This document shows positions 34,091 to 43,432 of a DNA stretch of 64,000 bases, piece by piece. Made by a program: the position numbers and the translations under genes. The stretch is from assembly GCF_026151205.1 (NCBI RefSeq), contig NC_087072.1, forward strand, positions 21,170,103 through 21,234,102, written 5' to 3'. This DNA comes from Bolinopsis microptera (lineage: Eukaryota > Ctenophora > Tentaculata > Lobata > Bolinopsidae). The notes under the pieces are model-generated. The model was not told the DNA's origin. It made no database searches and saw only the letters and a program-made list of their open reading frames with translations. Within the stretch, counting starts at the first letter, position 1; every line of letters begins with the position of its first letter.

Positions 34091-35574
34091 CGTAGGTACG
34101 AGGACTAATTTACGACTTAAGTATGTCGCGTTACGACAATTATATTTACCGTTGAACGAGGGTGTTCAAGGAGCAGTAACAGTTGCTGATAGTGATAATA
34201 TTTCGTTAAGCTTGAGAAAATAGCTGGTGCAGAGACTGAGAAGGGACTATAAGCAGAGGAGAGAACATGGCACTAGCAGAGAAGAGACAAGCAGACCATA
34301 TTATGTGGTCTCCCTGGTGTTATTTACAAGGTACGTTCAAGCTTCTTTGATAGCTGAGAGCTGTTCTGGTCAGAAAGGAAGTTTGTATGATTTTTTCATC
34401 TAGAGTAATTTAAGTCGGGGTAAAGGAGACTACGTTTGAGATCAGGGCGCAACTTTCCAAAAGGGTGTTCATCGTCAACATACAAGAGTTACCATGTGTT
34501 AAACAAGTCTGCAGCCCTTGCGTAGGAATAAAATTTTAACAACAAAATAAACGAAGGATTTTATGAGTTCATAATATAACGCATGGAGCGTTTTAGAAAA
34601 AAAAGCGATCAGATCAACCAATTAATTCGATTCAATCTACAAAAATGGTAATCTTAGTGCCATGTGATTTAGCTGCGTTGTTCACCCTTTTTGAAAAGTT
34701 CCACCGTAGCGTTGTCCTCTGTACCGTCCTCCGCCGCAGTGCTCAGTTCCGTGTGGTTGTTGTCAGTGGTTATTATCCGTGATTATGTAACAGTGACACA
34801 ATACCTGTCACGTGATGTGACTTTATTGTGGTCTCGTAGTTACGGAACCATGCACGTGCAAGGTAAGCGGTGAGTCATGATCTTTTGTTAAGTTTTGTTA
34901 AGAGAATCAACATATATTTTTATTATTTCCTTAGTAATTTGTATCAGTTACTTTTGATGTGTTTCCCGAGGGACGAAACTTTATGCAAGCTTAAAGTACT
35001 AGCAGGCATATTGCTCAAATTAGCTCCGCTCACTAGTTAAAGTTTGATTGAACCAATTTTTAAGAGTTCTAAGTAAAGTCATCAGATACAAATATCCGTC
35101 TGTATTAATAAGAAGATGCCATTATCATTATTGTTGGTAACGTAGGAGTTACTTGGACACGGTCGGTCTTATCTGATTCTGCACCTTAACCTTCATCCAT
35201 TGAAGCTCGGTGGTTGTAGAATGAAGATGGAAGATGGCCCACAGAGCCGCAAGAGAGTGAGCTAATTTCTCGAAGAATTTGAGTTTATTTAGTTATCATG
35301 ATGCCACTGATGTCTTTCTTCGATAAAATATTTACATTAACCCGGGAGGATGACGAAGTGGTGCTATAAATCTTCAGTACACGTCAATTTCAACTTGTTA
35401 TGATAACATTAATGTTTGAAATTTCCAGCCTTCGACGCGACATTCAGATCTTGTGTAACTGTCATGATACGTCAAACTCTTCCTCGGTCCGTGTCTTATC
35501 TTAAAGTGGTTCATAACTATCTTGTAATACTAATATAGAAACCCTTAGTCCTAAATATGCCCTACTACCTTATC

Positions 35575-35945
35575 GGTCATAATTTTCACGGACATTTATA
35601 CTTTCACGCTAAAGACCTTAGCGTGAATAATTAAGTCAGTGAAAATAATGTCTGTGGCATTCATTTCTGTGAATAATAAAGTCCGGTAATTATTTCCATT
35701 AATTTTAGTGTGTGTGTCCCTACATAGTACATATGCTTAGATATGTGTAGCCATTTACTATATTAGTTTATTAGTATACTAGGACAAATGTAATCACTCC
35801 TCAGTCACATTCTATAGTTCAGAAAAAGATTAAAACACTTATTAAAGTGTTTGGGCGGTCATGTCGAGCGCAGCGTGAATAATTATGTCCGTGAAAAATG
35901 TGGTCCATGAAAAACTTGTCCGTGACAATTATGTCCGATGACTTG
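35575..35945. repeat. Repeats of ATTATGTCCGTGAAAA, partly inverted
   Basis: ATAATTTTCACGGACAT near 35579 is the inverse of ATTATGTCCGTGAAAAATG near 35882. Further diverged direct copies (AATTATGTCCGATG, AATAATGTCTGTGG) lie between and after. It looks like a decayed foldback or satellite-type element. Confidence 0.55.
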
Positions 35946-36381
35946 ACTTCCGTCGAAGATCCAGGTTCATAGTCTCGTACCAATTCCGTAAACAAATAAT
36001 AAATCAAGCACGTTTACACTTATGGTGATTTATCATTTAATTTTATGTACGGACCATAGCTGAAACACTTGTGCTTTCAAAACTACAAGTAAATATTACC
36101 ATTCGAATTCTCAGCACGTTTTCAGCTTCGGGCTATGAATAATTGTGTAGTGTGTTCAGTTTAAAGTATAACGATATATGCTATAGTGCTAATAATTCAA
36201 TATTTAGCACTTTTAATCCATTTGTCATCAATTTTCTCACTTTAAACTTCCACCTGAAGCTTCTTAATTTGATTTTTAATTAATTTTAGTGCTGTACGTT
36301 CAATCGAATTATTTAACGCGCCATGAATCAAATGCAAGCCTTATTTAATGTAGAACAAGAAGTAAGCATTTTATTTACACG

Positions 36382-37767
36382 ATGAGGTTTTATGTAGTTC
36401 TAGGACTGGTCTGTCTTGCAGCCCTGACTGCGAATGCAGACAAAGATTTACGTCAAGTCTTCAAGGATTGGAAAGTTCAGTTCAGCAAGAATTACGGAGG
36501 TGGACTCAGAAATGAACTGGCCCGATTCCGTCAGTTCAAAAAGTCTGCTCAGACTATCGAATACATAAACTCTATCCAGAGTGATTGGGTGGCTGGGTTC
36601 ACACTGTTTGCAGATATGACTGATGAGGAGAAGGCTGCCTTCACCGGGCTGAAGTTGAACGACACCGCATCAGAGCCGAGCGTAGAATACGGTCCGAGTC
36701 CACTGGACCCCACCGATCCTGAAAAACAATATTGGGACATGGGTCCTGTCAAGAATCAAGGGTCTTGCGGAAGTTGTTGGGCTTTTGCTGGTGTTGGGGC
36801 CATGGAGGGTATGCACCTGAAAGAGCACGGAGAATTCAGGGATTTTTCCGTGCAAACGATACTGGACTGTGCTTTTGAAGGGTACAGAGACGGCTGCAAA
36901 GGAGGATGGAGTGAGTCAGCCATCAGATGGGCTGGGAGTGACAGCAGGATATCTAACTCTGAAGATTACGGTTATCTTCCTCTCCAACAGGACAACAAAT
37001 ACAAAGGCAGAGATGGAGAGTGCACAGACCTGAAGAAACCCTACAATAACGCACTTCGACGTGCAAAGCCGTACGCGTATACTGCTGAGATCCCGTCCAG
37101 AACCGATGCTGGGTTGCAACATGCTCTGGCTACACAAGGTCCTATCATTGTAAGTATTTACAGTTCCTGGGCTCTACCTTTCTACACTACCGGCACCTAC
37201 AAAGGAACAGGGTGCGGGGAGAACCCTACTCCCAATCATGCAGTGGTGGTCGCTGGATATGAGAAGGATTACTGGTACGTGAAGAACAGTTGGGGAAGTT
37301 GGGGTTACAGCGGATACGCTTACTTCTCCAGAGGTTGGGAGAACCTCTGCTCCATTTCTAGCAGAAGGAAGATACTCGAGTGGAGGCCTAACGAGAATTG
37401 GAAGATTTGTACAGACACCCATCCCTCGGAGCGGACACCATGTGACTCCAGTGCCAACCTGAACCAGGAGGTCTGTCAGGCTAGAGGCTGCTGTTATGAT
37501 TCCAACTACGCGGGAACTGCCGCTCAGTGCTTCATCAAGGGCAAGGTAACTATTTACGACGGTGAAGGGAAGAGGCGAGTTTTGTACGCCTCAGCTGAAG
37601 AGTTTAGTCAGTTCGAATTCAGCTACTACGGAAAAGCGGCTCAGGTGGAAATAGGATCCTGGAAACTGTTCGTCGAAGATGATTACTATGGGGACTATAA
37701 GATAATCAAACCAGAAGATGGTAAAGTTACTTTTGACTTCCAATCTGTACAAATATTGAATAACTAA
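36382..37767 (+). CDS. Secreted papain-like cysteine protease with trefoil and crystallin-like domains (copy 3)
   Basis: A 461-aa single-exon ORF of the same architecture as copy 1. It is the only copy with the canonical NQGSCGSCWAF active-site motif; the others have Trp for the Gly. The triad Cys, His (NHAVVVAGY) and Asn (KNSWGSWGY) is present. Like the other plus-strand copies it lacks one residue in the NSWGxxWG loop. SVQTILDC replaces the usual SEQTLLDC, and the disulphide region reads DGCKGGW. The start is the ATG giving MRFYVVLGLVCLAALTA, a good signal peptide. Unlike copies 4 and 5 it lacks a TATAAA at -37, although the 200 bp upstream is otherwise related. AATAAA follows at 37813. Confidence 0.92.
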   Translation: MRFYVVLGLVCLAALTANADKDLRQVFKDWKVQFSKNYGGGLRNELARFRQFKKSAQTIEYINSIQSDWVAGFTLFADMTDEEKAAFTGLKLNDTASEPSVEYGPSPLDPTDPEKQYWDMGPVKNQGSCGSCWAFAGVGAMEGMHLKEHGEFRDFSVQTILDCAFEGYRDGCKGGWSESAIRWAGSDSRISNSEDYGYLPLQQDNKYKGRDGECTDLKKPYNNALRRAKPYAYTAEIPSRTDAGLQHALATQGPIIVSIYSSWALPFYTTGTYKGTGCGENPTPNHAVVVAGYEKDYWYVKNSWGSWGYSGYAYFSRGWENLCSISSRRKILEWRPNENWKICTDTHPSERTPCDSSANLNQEVCQARGCCYDSNYAGTAAQCFIKGKVTIYDGEGKRRVLYASAEEFSQFEFSYYGKAAQVEIGSWKLFVEDDYYGDYKIIKPEDGKVTFDFQSVQILNN

Positions 37768-37812
37768 TATTGAATAACTAATAAAATATTGAATAACTAA
37801 TAAAATACAGAG

Positions 37813-37818
37813 AATAAA
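37813..37818 (+). promoter_or_regulatory. Polyadenylation signal of protease copy 3
   Basis: AATAAA 46 bp after the stop. Between them lie three short copies of TTGAATAACTAAT, a small slippage expansion of the end of the ORF. Confidence 0.65.
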
Positions 37819-37884
37819 GAAAGTTGTTTCATTGCGATATAATTTTATCATTTTTCAATTTGTCTGAAAGGTTTACATAAACAC

Positions 37885-38293
37885 CCAATGGTCCGGCATC
37901 TGAAGCTCTTATAATATGATGGGCAATCATTTGTACATATATGTCCGGATAATGACCCAAAAAACAATTGTGCTTTTTAGAACTCCAAGGATTCATTTGT
38001 ATTCCATTTATGATTATCTACGGCCAACGTCTTCAGGTGGCAGATAATAGGAAAGATTTTAGTATTAACTTTAAGTATAGAGACTTCAAACAATTCAAAA
38101 TTTAGCACCCTCAATTCATTTACCATCAATTTTCTCGGTTTGCACATCCACTCAATTTGATTTCTTAATCCAATTGAGCGACGATTTGTTCTACGTTCAA
38201 TGCAATTGGATTATTTTACGCCCACAAATCAAATTCGACACTGTAGATATACTTGATATAAAACAAGACAGAATTCTTTATTTCATTTACACG
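37885..38293 (+). repeat. Duplicated upstream block of protease copy 4
   Basis: Shares CCGGCATCTGAAGCTCTTAT, GTGCTTTTTAGAACTCCAAG and the last 200 bp (ATCAATTTTCTCGG, CAATTGAGCGACG) with 40325-40841 upstream of copy 5. Parts also match the region before copy 3. Confidence 0.85.
38257..38262 (+). promoter_or_regulatory. TATA box of protease copy 4
   Basis: TATAAA in GATATAAAACAAG, 37 bp before the ATG. The identical context and spacing upstream of copy 5 suggests a functional core promoter with a very short 5' UTR. Confidence 0.6.
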
Positions 38294-39676
38294 ATGAGAT
38301 TTATAGTTCTAGGACTGGTCTGTCTTGCAGCACTGACTGCGAATGCAGACAAAGATTTACGTCAAGTCTTCAAGGATTGGAAAGTAGAGTTCAACAGGAA
38401 TTACGGAGGTGGACTCAGAAATGAACTGGCCCGATTCCGCCAGTTCAAGAAGTCTGCTCAGACTATCGAATACATAAACTCTATCCAGAGTGATTGGGTG
38501 GCTGGGTTCACACTGTTTGCAGATATGACTGATGAGGAGAAGGCTGCCTTCACCGGGCTGAAGTCCAACGACACCGCATTAGAGTCGAACTTAGGAGTGG
38601 GGCCGAGTCCACTGGACCCTACCGATCCCGAGAAGCAATATTGGGATATGGGTCCGACAAAGAACCAGTGGTCCTGCGGAAGTTGTTGGGCTTTTGCAGC
38701 TGTTGGAGCCATGGAAGGTATGCATTTAAAGGAACACGGAGAATTCAGGGACTTTTCCGAACAAACGCTACTGGACTGTACTTTCGAAGGGAGAAGGGAC
38801 GGCTGCAAGGGAGGATGGAGTGAGTCAGCTATCAGATGGGCCGGGAGTGACAGCAAGATCTCTCACTCACAATTCTACGGTTACCTACCAATCCGAAAGG
38901 ACAACAAATACAGAGGCGATGATAAAGAGTGCGTAGACCTAAAGAAACCATACAACAATGCATTAAGAAGAGCAAAACCGTACGCTTATCTAGCCCAGTA
39001 CAAATCTAGGAACGATGCCGGACTACAGCACGCTCTAGCTACAGAGGGACCCGTAGTGGTGTACATATACAGCTCCTGGGCTTTACCTTTCTATACTACC
39101 GGCACCTACAGAGGGGACGGGTGTGGGACAAACCCTACTCCCAATCATGCAGTGGTGGCAGCTGGATATGAGAAAGATTACTGGTACGTGAAGAACAGTT
39201 GGGGGAGTTGGGGTTACAGCGGATACGCTTACTTCTCCAGAGGTTGGGAGAACCTCTGTTCCATCTCTAGTTCCAGAAAAACTATCGAGTGGAGGCCTAA
39301 CAATGAATGGAAGATCTGTACAGACACTCATCCCTCGGAGCGCACACCATGTGACTCCAGTGCTAACCTAAACCAGGAGGTCTGTCAGGCTAGAGGCTGC
39401 TGTTATGATTCCAACTACGCGGGAACTGCCGCTCAGTGCTTCATCAAGGGCAAGGTAACTATTTACGACGAAGAAGAGAAAAGGCGGGTTTTGTACGCCT
39501 CAGCTGAAGAGTTTAGTCAGTTCGAATTCAGCTATTACGGAAAAGCAGCTCAAGTGGAAATAGGATCCTGGAAACTGTTCGTCGAAGATGATTACTATGG
39601 GGACTATAAGATAATCAAACCAGAAGATGGTAAAGTTACTTTTGACTTCCAATCTGTACAAATATTGAGTAACTAA
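38294..39676 (+). CDS. Secreted papain-like cysteine protease with trefoil and crystallin-like domains (copy 4)
   Basis: A 460-aa single-exon ORF. The start was set at the ATG giving MRFIVLGLVCLAALTANA, matching the paralogues; the 40 codons open upstream lie in promoter DNA. It has signal peptide, I29 domain, C1A peptidase with NQWSCGSCWAF, NHAVVAAGY and KNSWGSWGY, trefoil with GCCYD, and a crystallin-like tail ending VQILSN. The middle of the peptidase domain (about residues 155-240) differs from other copies at many sites, while both ends are nearly identical at the DNA level. AATAAA follows at 39689. It is predicted to be a secreted or lysosomal digestive or defence protease. Confidence 0.92.
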   Translation: MRFIVLGLVCLAALTANADKDLRQVFKDWKVEFNRNYGGGLRNELARFRQFKKSAQTIEYINSIQSDWVAGFTLFADMTDEEKAAFTGLKSNDTALESNLGVGPSPLDPTDPEKQYWDMGPTKNQWSCGSCWAFAAVGAMEGMHLKEHGEFRDFSEQTLLDCTFEGRRDGCKGGWSESAIRWAGSDSKISHSQFYGYLPIRKDNKYRGDDKECVDLKKPYNNALRRAKPYAYLAQYKSRNDAGLQHALATEGPVVVYIYSSWALPFYTTGTYRGDGCGTNPTPNHAVVAAGYEKDYWYVKNSWGSWGYSGYAYFSRGWENLCSISSSRKTIEWRPNNEWKICTDTHPSERTPCDSSANLNQEVCQARGCCYDSNYAGTAAQCFIKGKVTIYDEEEKRRVLYASAEEFSQFEFSYYGKAAQVEIGSWKLFVEDDYYGDYKIIKPEDGKVTFDFQSVQILSN

Positions 39677-39688
39677 GAAAATTCAGAG

Positions 39689-39694
39689 AATAAA
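39689..39694 (+). promoter_or_regulatory. Polyadenylation signal of protease copy 4
   Basis: AATAAA 13 bp after the stop codon. Confidence 0.55.
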
Positions 39695-39810
39695 AACTTT
39701 GTTTCATTGCGATACTGTTTTCACTTGTCATTTTGTCTTAAAAGACATACACGAACATCCCATGAACTATAAATTACGAGCAATTCCATTAAGGAGCATC
39801 TTAGGCATAA

Positions 39811-39888
39811 GATTGATTGATTTGTCAAATATTTGCTCATGATGAGTAAATATTTATTGTTGATGAGTAAATATTGGACAAATCAATC
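39811..39888. repeat. Hairpin with 26-bp arms
   Basis: GATTGATTTGTCAAATATTT at the left pairs with AAATATTGGACAAATCAATC at the right, with an internal duplicate of ATGAGTAAATATT. Probably a palindromic MITE remnant. Confidence 0.88.
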
Positions 39889-40324
39889 AATTTTAAAATT
39901 TCCGGAAGTTTGGTGGTCTGATATTTATCTGGTTTGGACTCCGTAGTTAGCTCATGGCTGGTATTGTTACGTTTTACTAGTGTAAGTGATTACTAAAATG
40001 ATACAAATATTCAAAGGCTATGATGTAATAAAAAAGAACCTTGATGAAGTCTCTAAATTTAATAGGTATTAACCGATGGTAAACCTACAATGTTCCAATT
40101 ATGATTTTGTCGTCATATTATGTGCAGAAAATTGCTAAAAATTTGGACAAAGTTTACAACTTTCAGAGTTTCATACGGAATCGAGCATTACTACTCAACT
40201 AGACCTAACGTCAACGAACATGAACTCTGAAGATATTTTGCATGGAAATGCGAGGCGCGAGCAAACCTCTGCTTTTAGAAGCAGACTTTCGGCCAATGTC
40301 AATAGGTCAAAAACATAAAACGAA

Positions 40325-40841
40325 TGGACGGGACCGGCATCTCAAGCTCTTATAATATGATGGGCCGTTACAATGCGTTACAAGTGTTACAAGCCTTCTA
40401 TAATACAAAATTTGCATCACATCTTCAACCTGCTGAATGGAGGCGCCACTTAAAACGTAAACAAACAATTATCACCTCCCCGCCAGTATCCACATCTATA
40501 TTATTTATGTCCGGATCATGACCTACAAAAGAATTGTGCTTTTTAGAACTCCAAGGATTCGTTTTTCAAAGCCTTCAGGTGGCAGATAATGGGGAGACTT
40601 CAGTATTAAGTATGGAGATTTACAAGTTCAAACAATTCAAAATGTATCCCCTCAATTCATTTATCACCAATTTTCTCGGTTTACACAGCCACTAAATTTG
40701 ATTCCTTAATCCAATTGAGCGACGCTTTTTTAGTGATCTACGTTCAAATTCAATTTAATCATTTTGCGACCATAAATCAAATTTGACACTAAAGATTTAC
40801 TTTATATAAAACAAGACAGAATTCTTTATTTCATTTACACG
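40325..40841 (+). repeat. Duplicated upstream block of protease copy 5
   Basis: Homologous to 37885-38293 but with about 130 extra bases at 40364-40500 of unknown origin. It carries the shared promoter region of the plus-strand copies. Confidence 0.8.
40805..40810 (+). promoter_or_regulatory. TATA box of protease copy 5
   Basis: TATAAA within TTTATATAAAACAAG, exactly 37 bp upstream of the ATG, as for copy 4. Confidence 0.65.
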
Positions 40842-42227
40842 ATGAGGTTTTATATAGTTCTAGAACTAGTCTGTCTTGCAGCACTGACTGCGAAAGCAGA
40901 CAAAGATTTACGTCAAGTCTTCAAGGATTGGAAAGTTCAGTTCAACAAGAATTACGGAGGTGGACTCAGAAATGAACTGGCCCGATTCCGTCAGTTCAAG
41001 AAGTCTGCTCAGACTATCGAATACATAAACTCTATCCAGAGTGATTGGGTGGCTGGGTTCACACTGTTTGCAGATATGACTGATGAGGAGAAGGCTGCCT
41101 TCACCGGGCTGAAGCTTAACGACACTGCATTAGAGTCGAACTTAGAAATCGATCCGAGTCCACTGGACCCCACCGATCCTGAGAAGCAATACTGGGACAT
41201 GGGTCCTGTCAAGAACCAATGGTCCTGCGGAAGCTGTTGGGCTTTTGCTGCTGTTGGGGCCATGGAGGGTAGGCATCTAAAGGAACACGGAGAATTCAGG
41301 GACTTCTCGGAACAGACGTTACTGGACTGTACCTTCGAAGGAAGACGTGACGGCTGCACGGGAGGTTGGAGTGAGCTAGCCATCAATTGGGCTGGTACTG
41401 ACAGCAAGATCTCTCATTCGAAATTGTATGGCTACCTACCAATCCGAAAGGACAACAAATACAGATGGAGTGATGGAGAGTGCACAGACCTGAAGAAACC
41501 CTACAACAACGCATTGAGAAGAGCTAAACCGTTGGCATATCTTGCTAGTTACCGCTCCAGGAACGATGCTGGGCTACAGCATGCTCTAGCTACAGAAGGA
41601 CCCGTGGAAGTGGACATTTACAGTTCCTGGGCATTACCTTTCTACACTACCGGCACCTACAGAGGCGACGGGTGTGGGACGAACCCAACTCCCAATCACG
41701 CAGTGGTGGTCGCCGGATATGAGAAGGATTACTGGTACGTGAAGAACAGTTGGGGAAGTTGGGGTTACAGCGGATACGCTTACTTCTCCAGAGGTTGGGA
41801 GAACCTATGCTCTATTTCTGCCCGAAGAAAAACTATCGAGTGGTGGCCTAGCAGTGAATGGAAAATTTGCACGGACACCCACCCCTCGGAGCGCACACCA
41901 TGTGATTCCAGTGCCAACCTGAACCAGGAGGTCTGTCAGGCTAGAGGCTGCTGTTATGATTCCAACTACGCGGGAACTGCCGCTCAGTGCTTCATCAAGG
42001 GCAAGGTAACTATCTACGACGATGAAGGGAAGAGGCGAGTTTTGTACGCCTCAGCTGAAGAGTTTAGTCAGTTCGAATTCAGCTACTACGGAAAAGCGGC
42101 TCAGGTGGAAATAGGATCCTGGAAACTGTTCGTCGAAGATGATTACTATGGGGACTATAAGATAATCAAACCAGAAGATGGTAAAGTTACTTTCGACTTC
42201 CAATCTGTACAAATATTGAATAATTAA
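40842..42227 (+). CDS. Secreted papain-like cysteine protease with trefoil and crystallin-like domains (copy 5)
   Basis: A 461-aa single-exon ORF with signal peptide MRFYIVLELVCLAALTAKA, I29 domain, peptidase with NQWSCGSCWAF, NHAVVVAGY and KNSWGSWGY, trefoil and crystallin-like tail ending VQILNN. Copy-specific changes cluster in the peptidase: DGCTGGWSELAI, VEVDIYSSW, SARRKTIEWWPSSEW. The acidic substitution in VEVDIYSSW lies in a region that in papain-like enzymes lines the cleft, so specificity may differ (inference). It is the last copy of the cluster. The DNA downstream is unrelated to the other copies and shows no nearby AATAAA. Confidence 0.92.
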   Translation: MRFYIVLELVCLAALTAKADKDLRQVFKDWKVQFNKNYGGGLRNELARFRQFKKSAQTIEYINSIQSDWVAGFTLFADMTDEEKAAFTGLKLNDTALESNLEIDPSPLDPTDPEKQYWDMGPVKNQWSCGSCWAFAAVGAMEGRHLKEHGEFRDFSEQTLLDCTFEGRRDGCTGGWSELAINWAGTDSKISHSKLYGYLPIRKDNKYRWSDGECTDLKKPYNNALRRAKPLAYLASYRSRNDAGLQHALATEGPVEVDIYSSWALPFYTTGTYRGDGCGTNPTPNHAVVVAGYEKDYWYVKNSWGSWGYSGYAYFSRGWENLCSISARRKTIEWWPSSEWKICTDTHPSERTPCDSSANLNQEVCQARGCCYDSNYAGTAAQCFIKGKVTIYDDEGKRRVLYASAEEFSQFEFSYYGKAAQVEIGSWKLFVEDDYYGDYKIIKPEDGKVTFDFQSVQILNN

Positions 42228-43330
42228 TAACTTATTAGAATGAACAGTTGTTTAATTGCGAACTTTAACTCATTTTTTCCCAAAGCACCTTGTTTATGTT
42301 ACTATGAAACAAAAGGCCAACAAAGGTTTACAAAACAATATATCCTTGAGTTACTGCAAAAACTTTGCATGAAATACCAAGCAGATATAAAATGCATTAG
42401 AGTAGTTGCCGCTCTATACGCATGCAATTCAAAGGATCGTTTAAAGAACTACACATAATACATACTATTTCTATATATATATATAGAGATAGTATAACGG
42501 TATATATTAATATATGTTTACTACGTGCTCCTTTACAACTAGAACATATTACGTGCACTCCGCTGCATGTTGACGTATCACAGTTTCAAATGCGCTACCG
42601 ATCAGCCCTAGCTAGCAATATGAATAAGCTAGCGGTGCATTTATACATCCCGTGCTTTGTAGCACGACACTCTGAATTCAGTTTTACTAACACCTAATCT
42701 TGCCACACTAAACACGAGTTCTGTTGACTATTCGAGCATGCGTTTTATGCTATCTCTGGCATTTGTTACAGTTTTACGTGCTATTGTATTTATCTTTGAT
42801 CAGACAAATCTTATTTAAGTTTTTTCTAAAGCTGAGAGGCGTCGCTCAACTCAGCTCTAGAAAACAGAAACAACGCTGTGCAATTCATATTTATACTTAC
42901 ATAATATATAATAGTATATGCAGGCTTAACATCAGTCAAAAGGCCGCCAATAATCTTTTCGAAATTATTAGTTAGTAAACGGTACTATCTGGATCTGTTC
43001 TAATTCCACTGAAGTGTCAGTTTTATAAAACACACATTGCTTGATCATTGTAGAGTCTACACCGGAAGATTGCCCTTAATGCTTAAGCATGATAAAATCA
43101 GAATGTGTCCGTTGACGTTTGCTCTTAATACCAATTAAAATTCCTCTGTATCGTTTAAATTCTCCTCGTACAATAAGCTCGTACATCCCAACTATTCTCG
43201 ACCACATTTTTGTTGTACTTTGCTATTTTGGTAACCATTCATCATGCCCAATCGACAATTATAATACTATCAGACAAATATTTTAATATTATGTCGCTTT
43301 TTTCTTTGTCACACCTAGTCGACAGACAAC

Positions 43331-43432
43331 CTCTTCGACCCTCTTCCTCCCCTCTTCCTCCCTCTTCCTCCCCTCTACCTCCCTCTACCTCCCTCTACCT
43401 CCCTCTACCTCCCTCTACCGCCCTCTCCTACC
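43331..43432. repeat. Polypyrimidine array, unit CCCTCTACCT
   Basis: About ten copies of 8- to 11-bp CCCTCTTCCT / CCCTCTACCT units on a pure C/T strand. Such tracts can adopt triplex structure. Confidence 0.93.

Larger units (their letters stand above)
33589..36381. other. Spacer between the minus and plus protease groups
   Basis: No supported gene. Imperfect inverted repeats are at 33944-34090 and 35575-35945. A short ATG segment with donor (34267-34330) and a 45-codon ORF at 34644 were noted but not accepted. The last 200 bp resembles the promoter regions of the other plus-strand protease copies. Confidence 0.5.

Noticed and set aside
34267-34330. ATG segment of 21 codons followed by G|GTACGT
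   Set aside because: Isolated, with no family feature, no partner exon and weak context; kept out of the feature list.
38174-38293. 40-codon N-terminal extension of protease copy 4
   Set aside because: It covers the TATA box and promoter block, does not begin with ATG, and the paralogues start at the MRF methionine before the signal peptide.
26886-41407. Many ORFs opposite the protease genes (for example 27355-27765, 38458-38856, 41009-41407)
   Set aside because: They are antisense frames of the conserved coding sequence and recur only because the genes are duplicated.
26544-42227. Horizontal transfer of the intronless proteases from a prokaryote
   Set aside because: Trefoil and I29/C1A architecture, signal peptides and TATA/AATAAA signals are animal-like; intron loss or retroposition followed by duplication is simpler.
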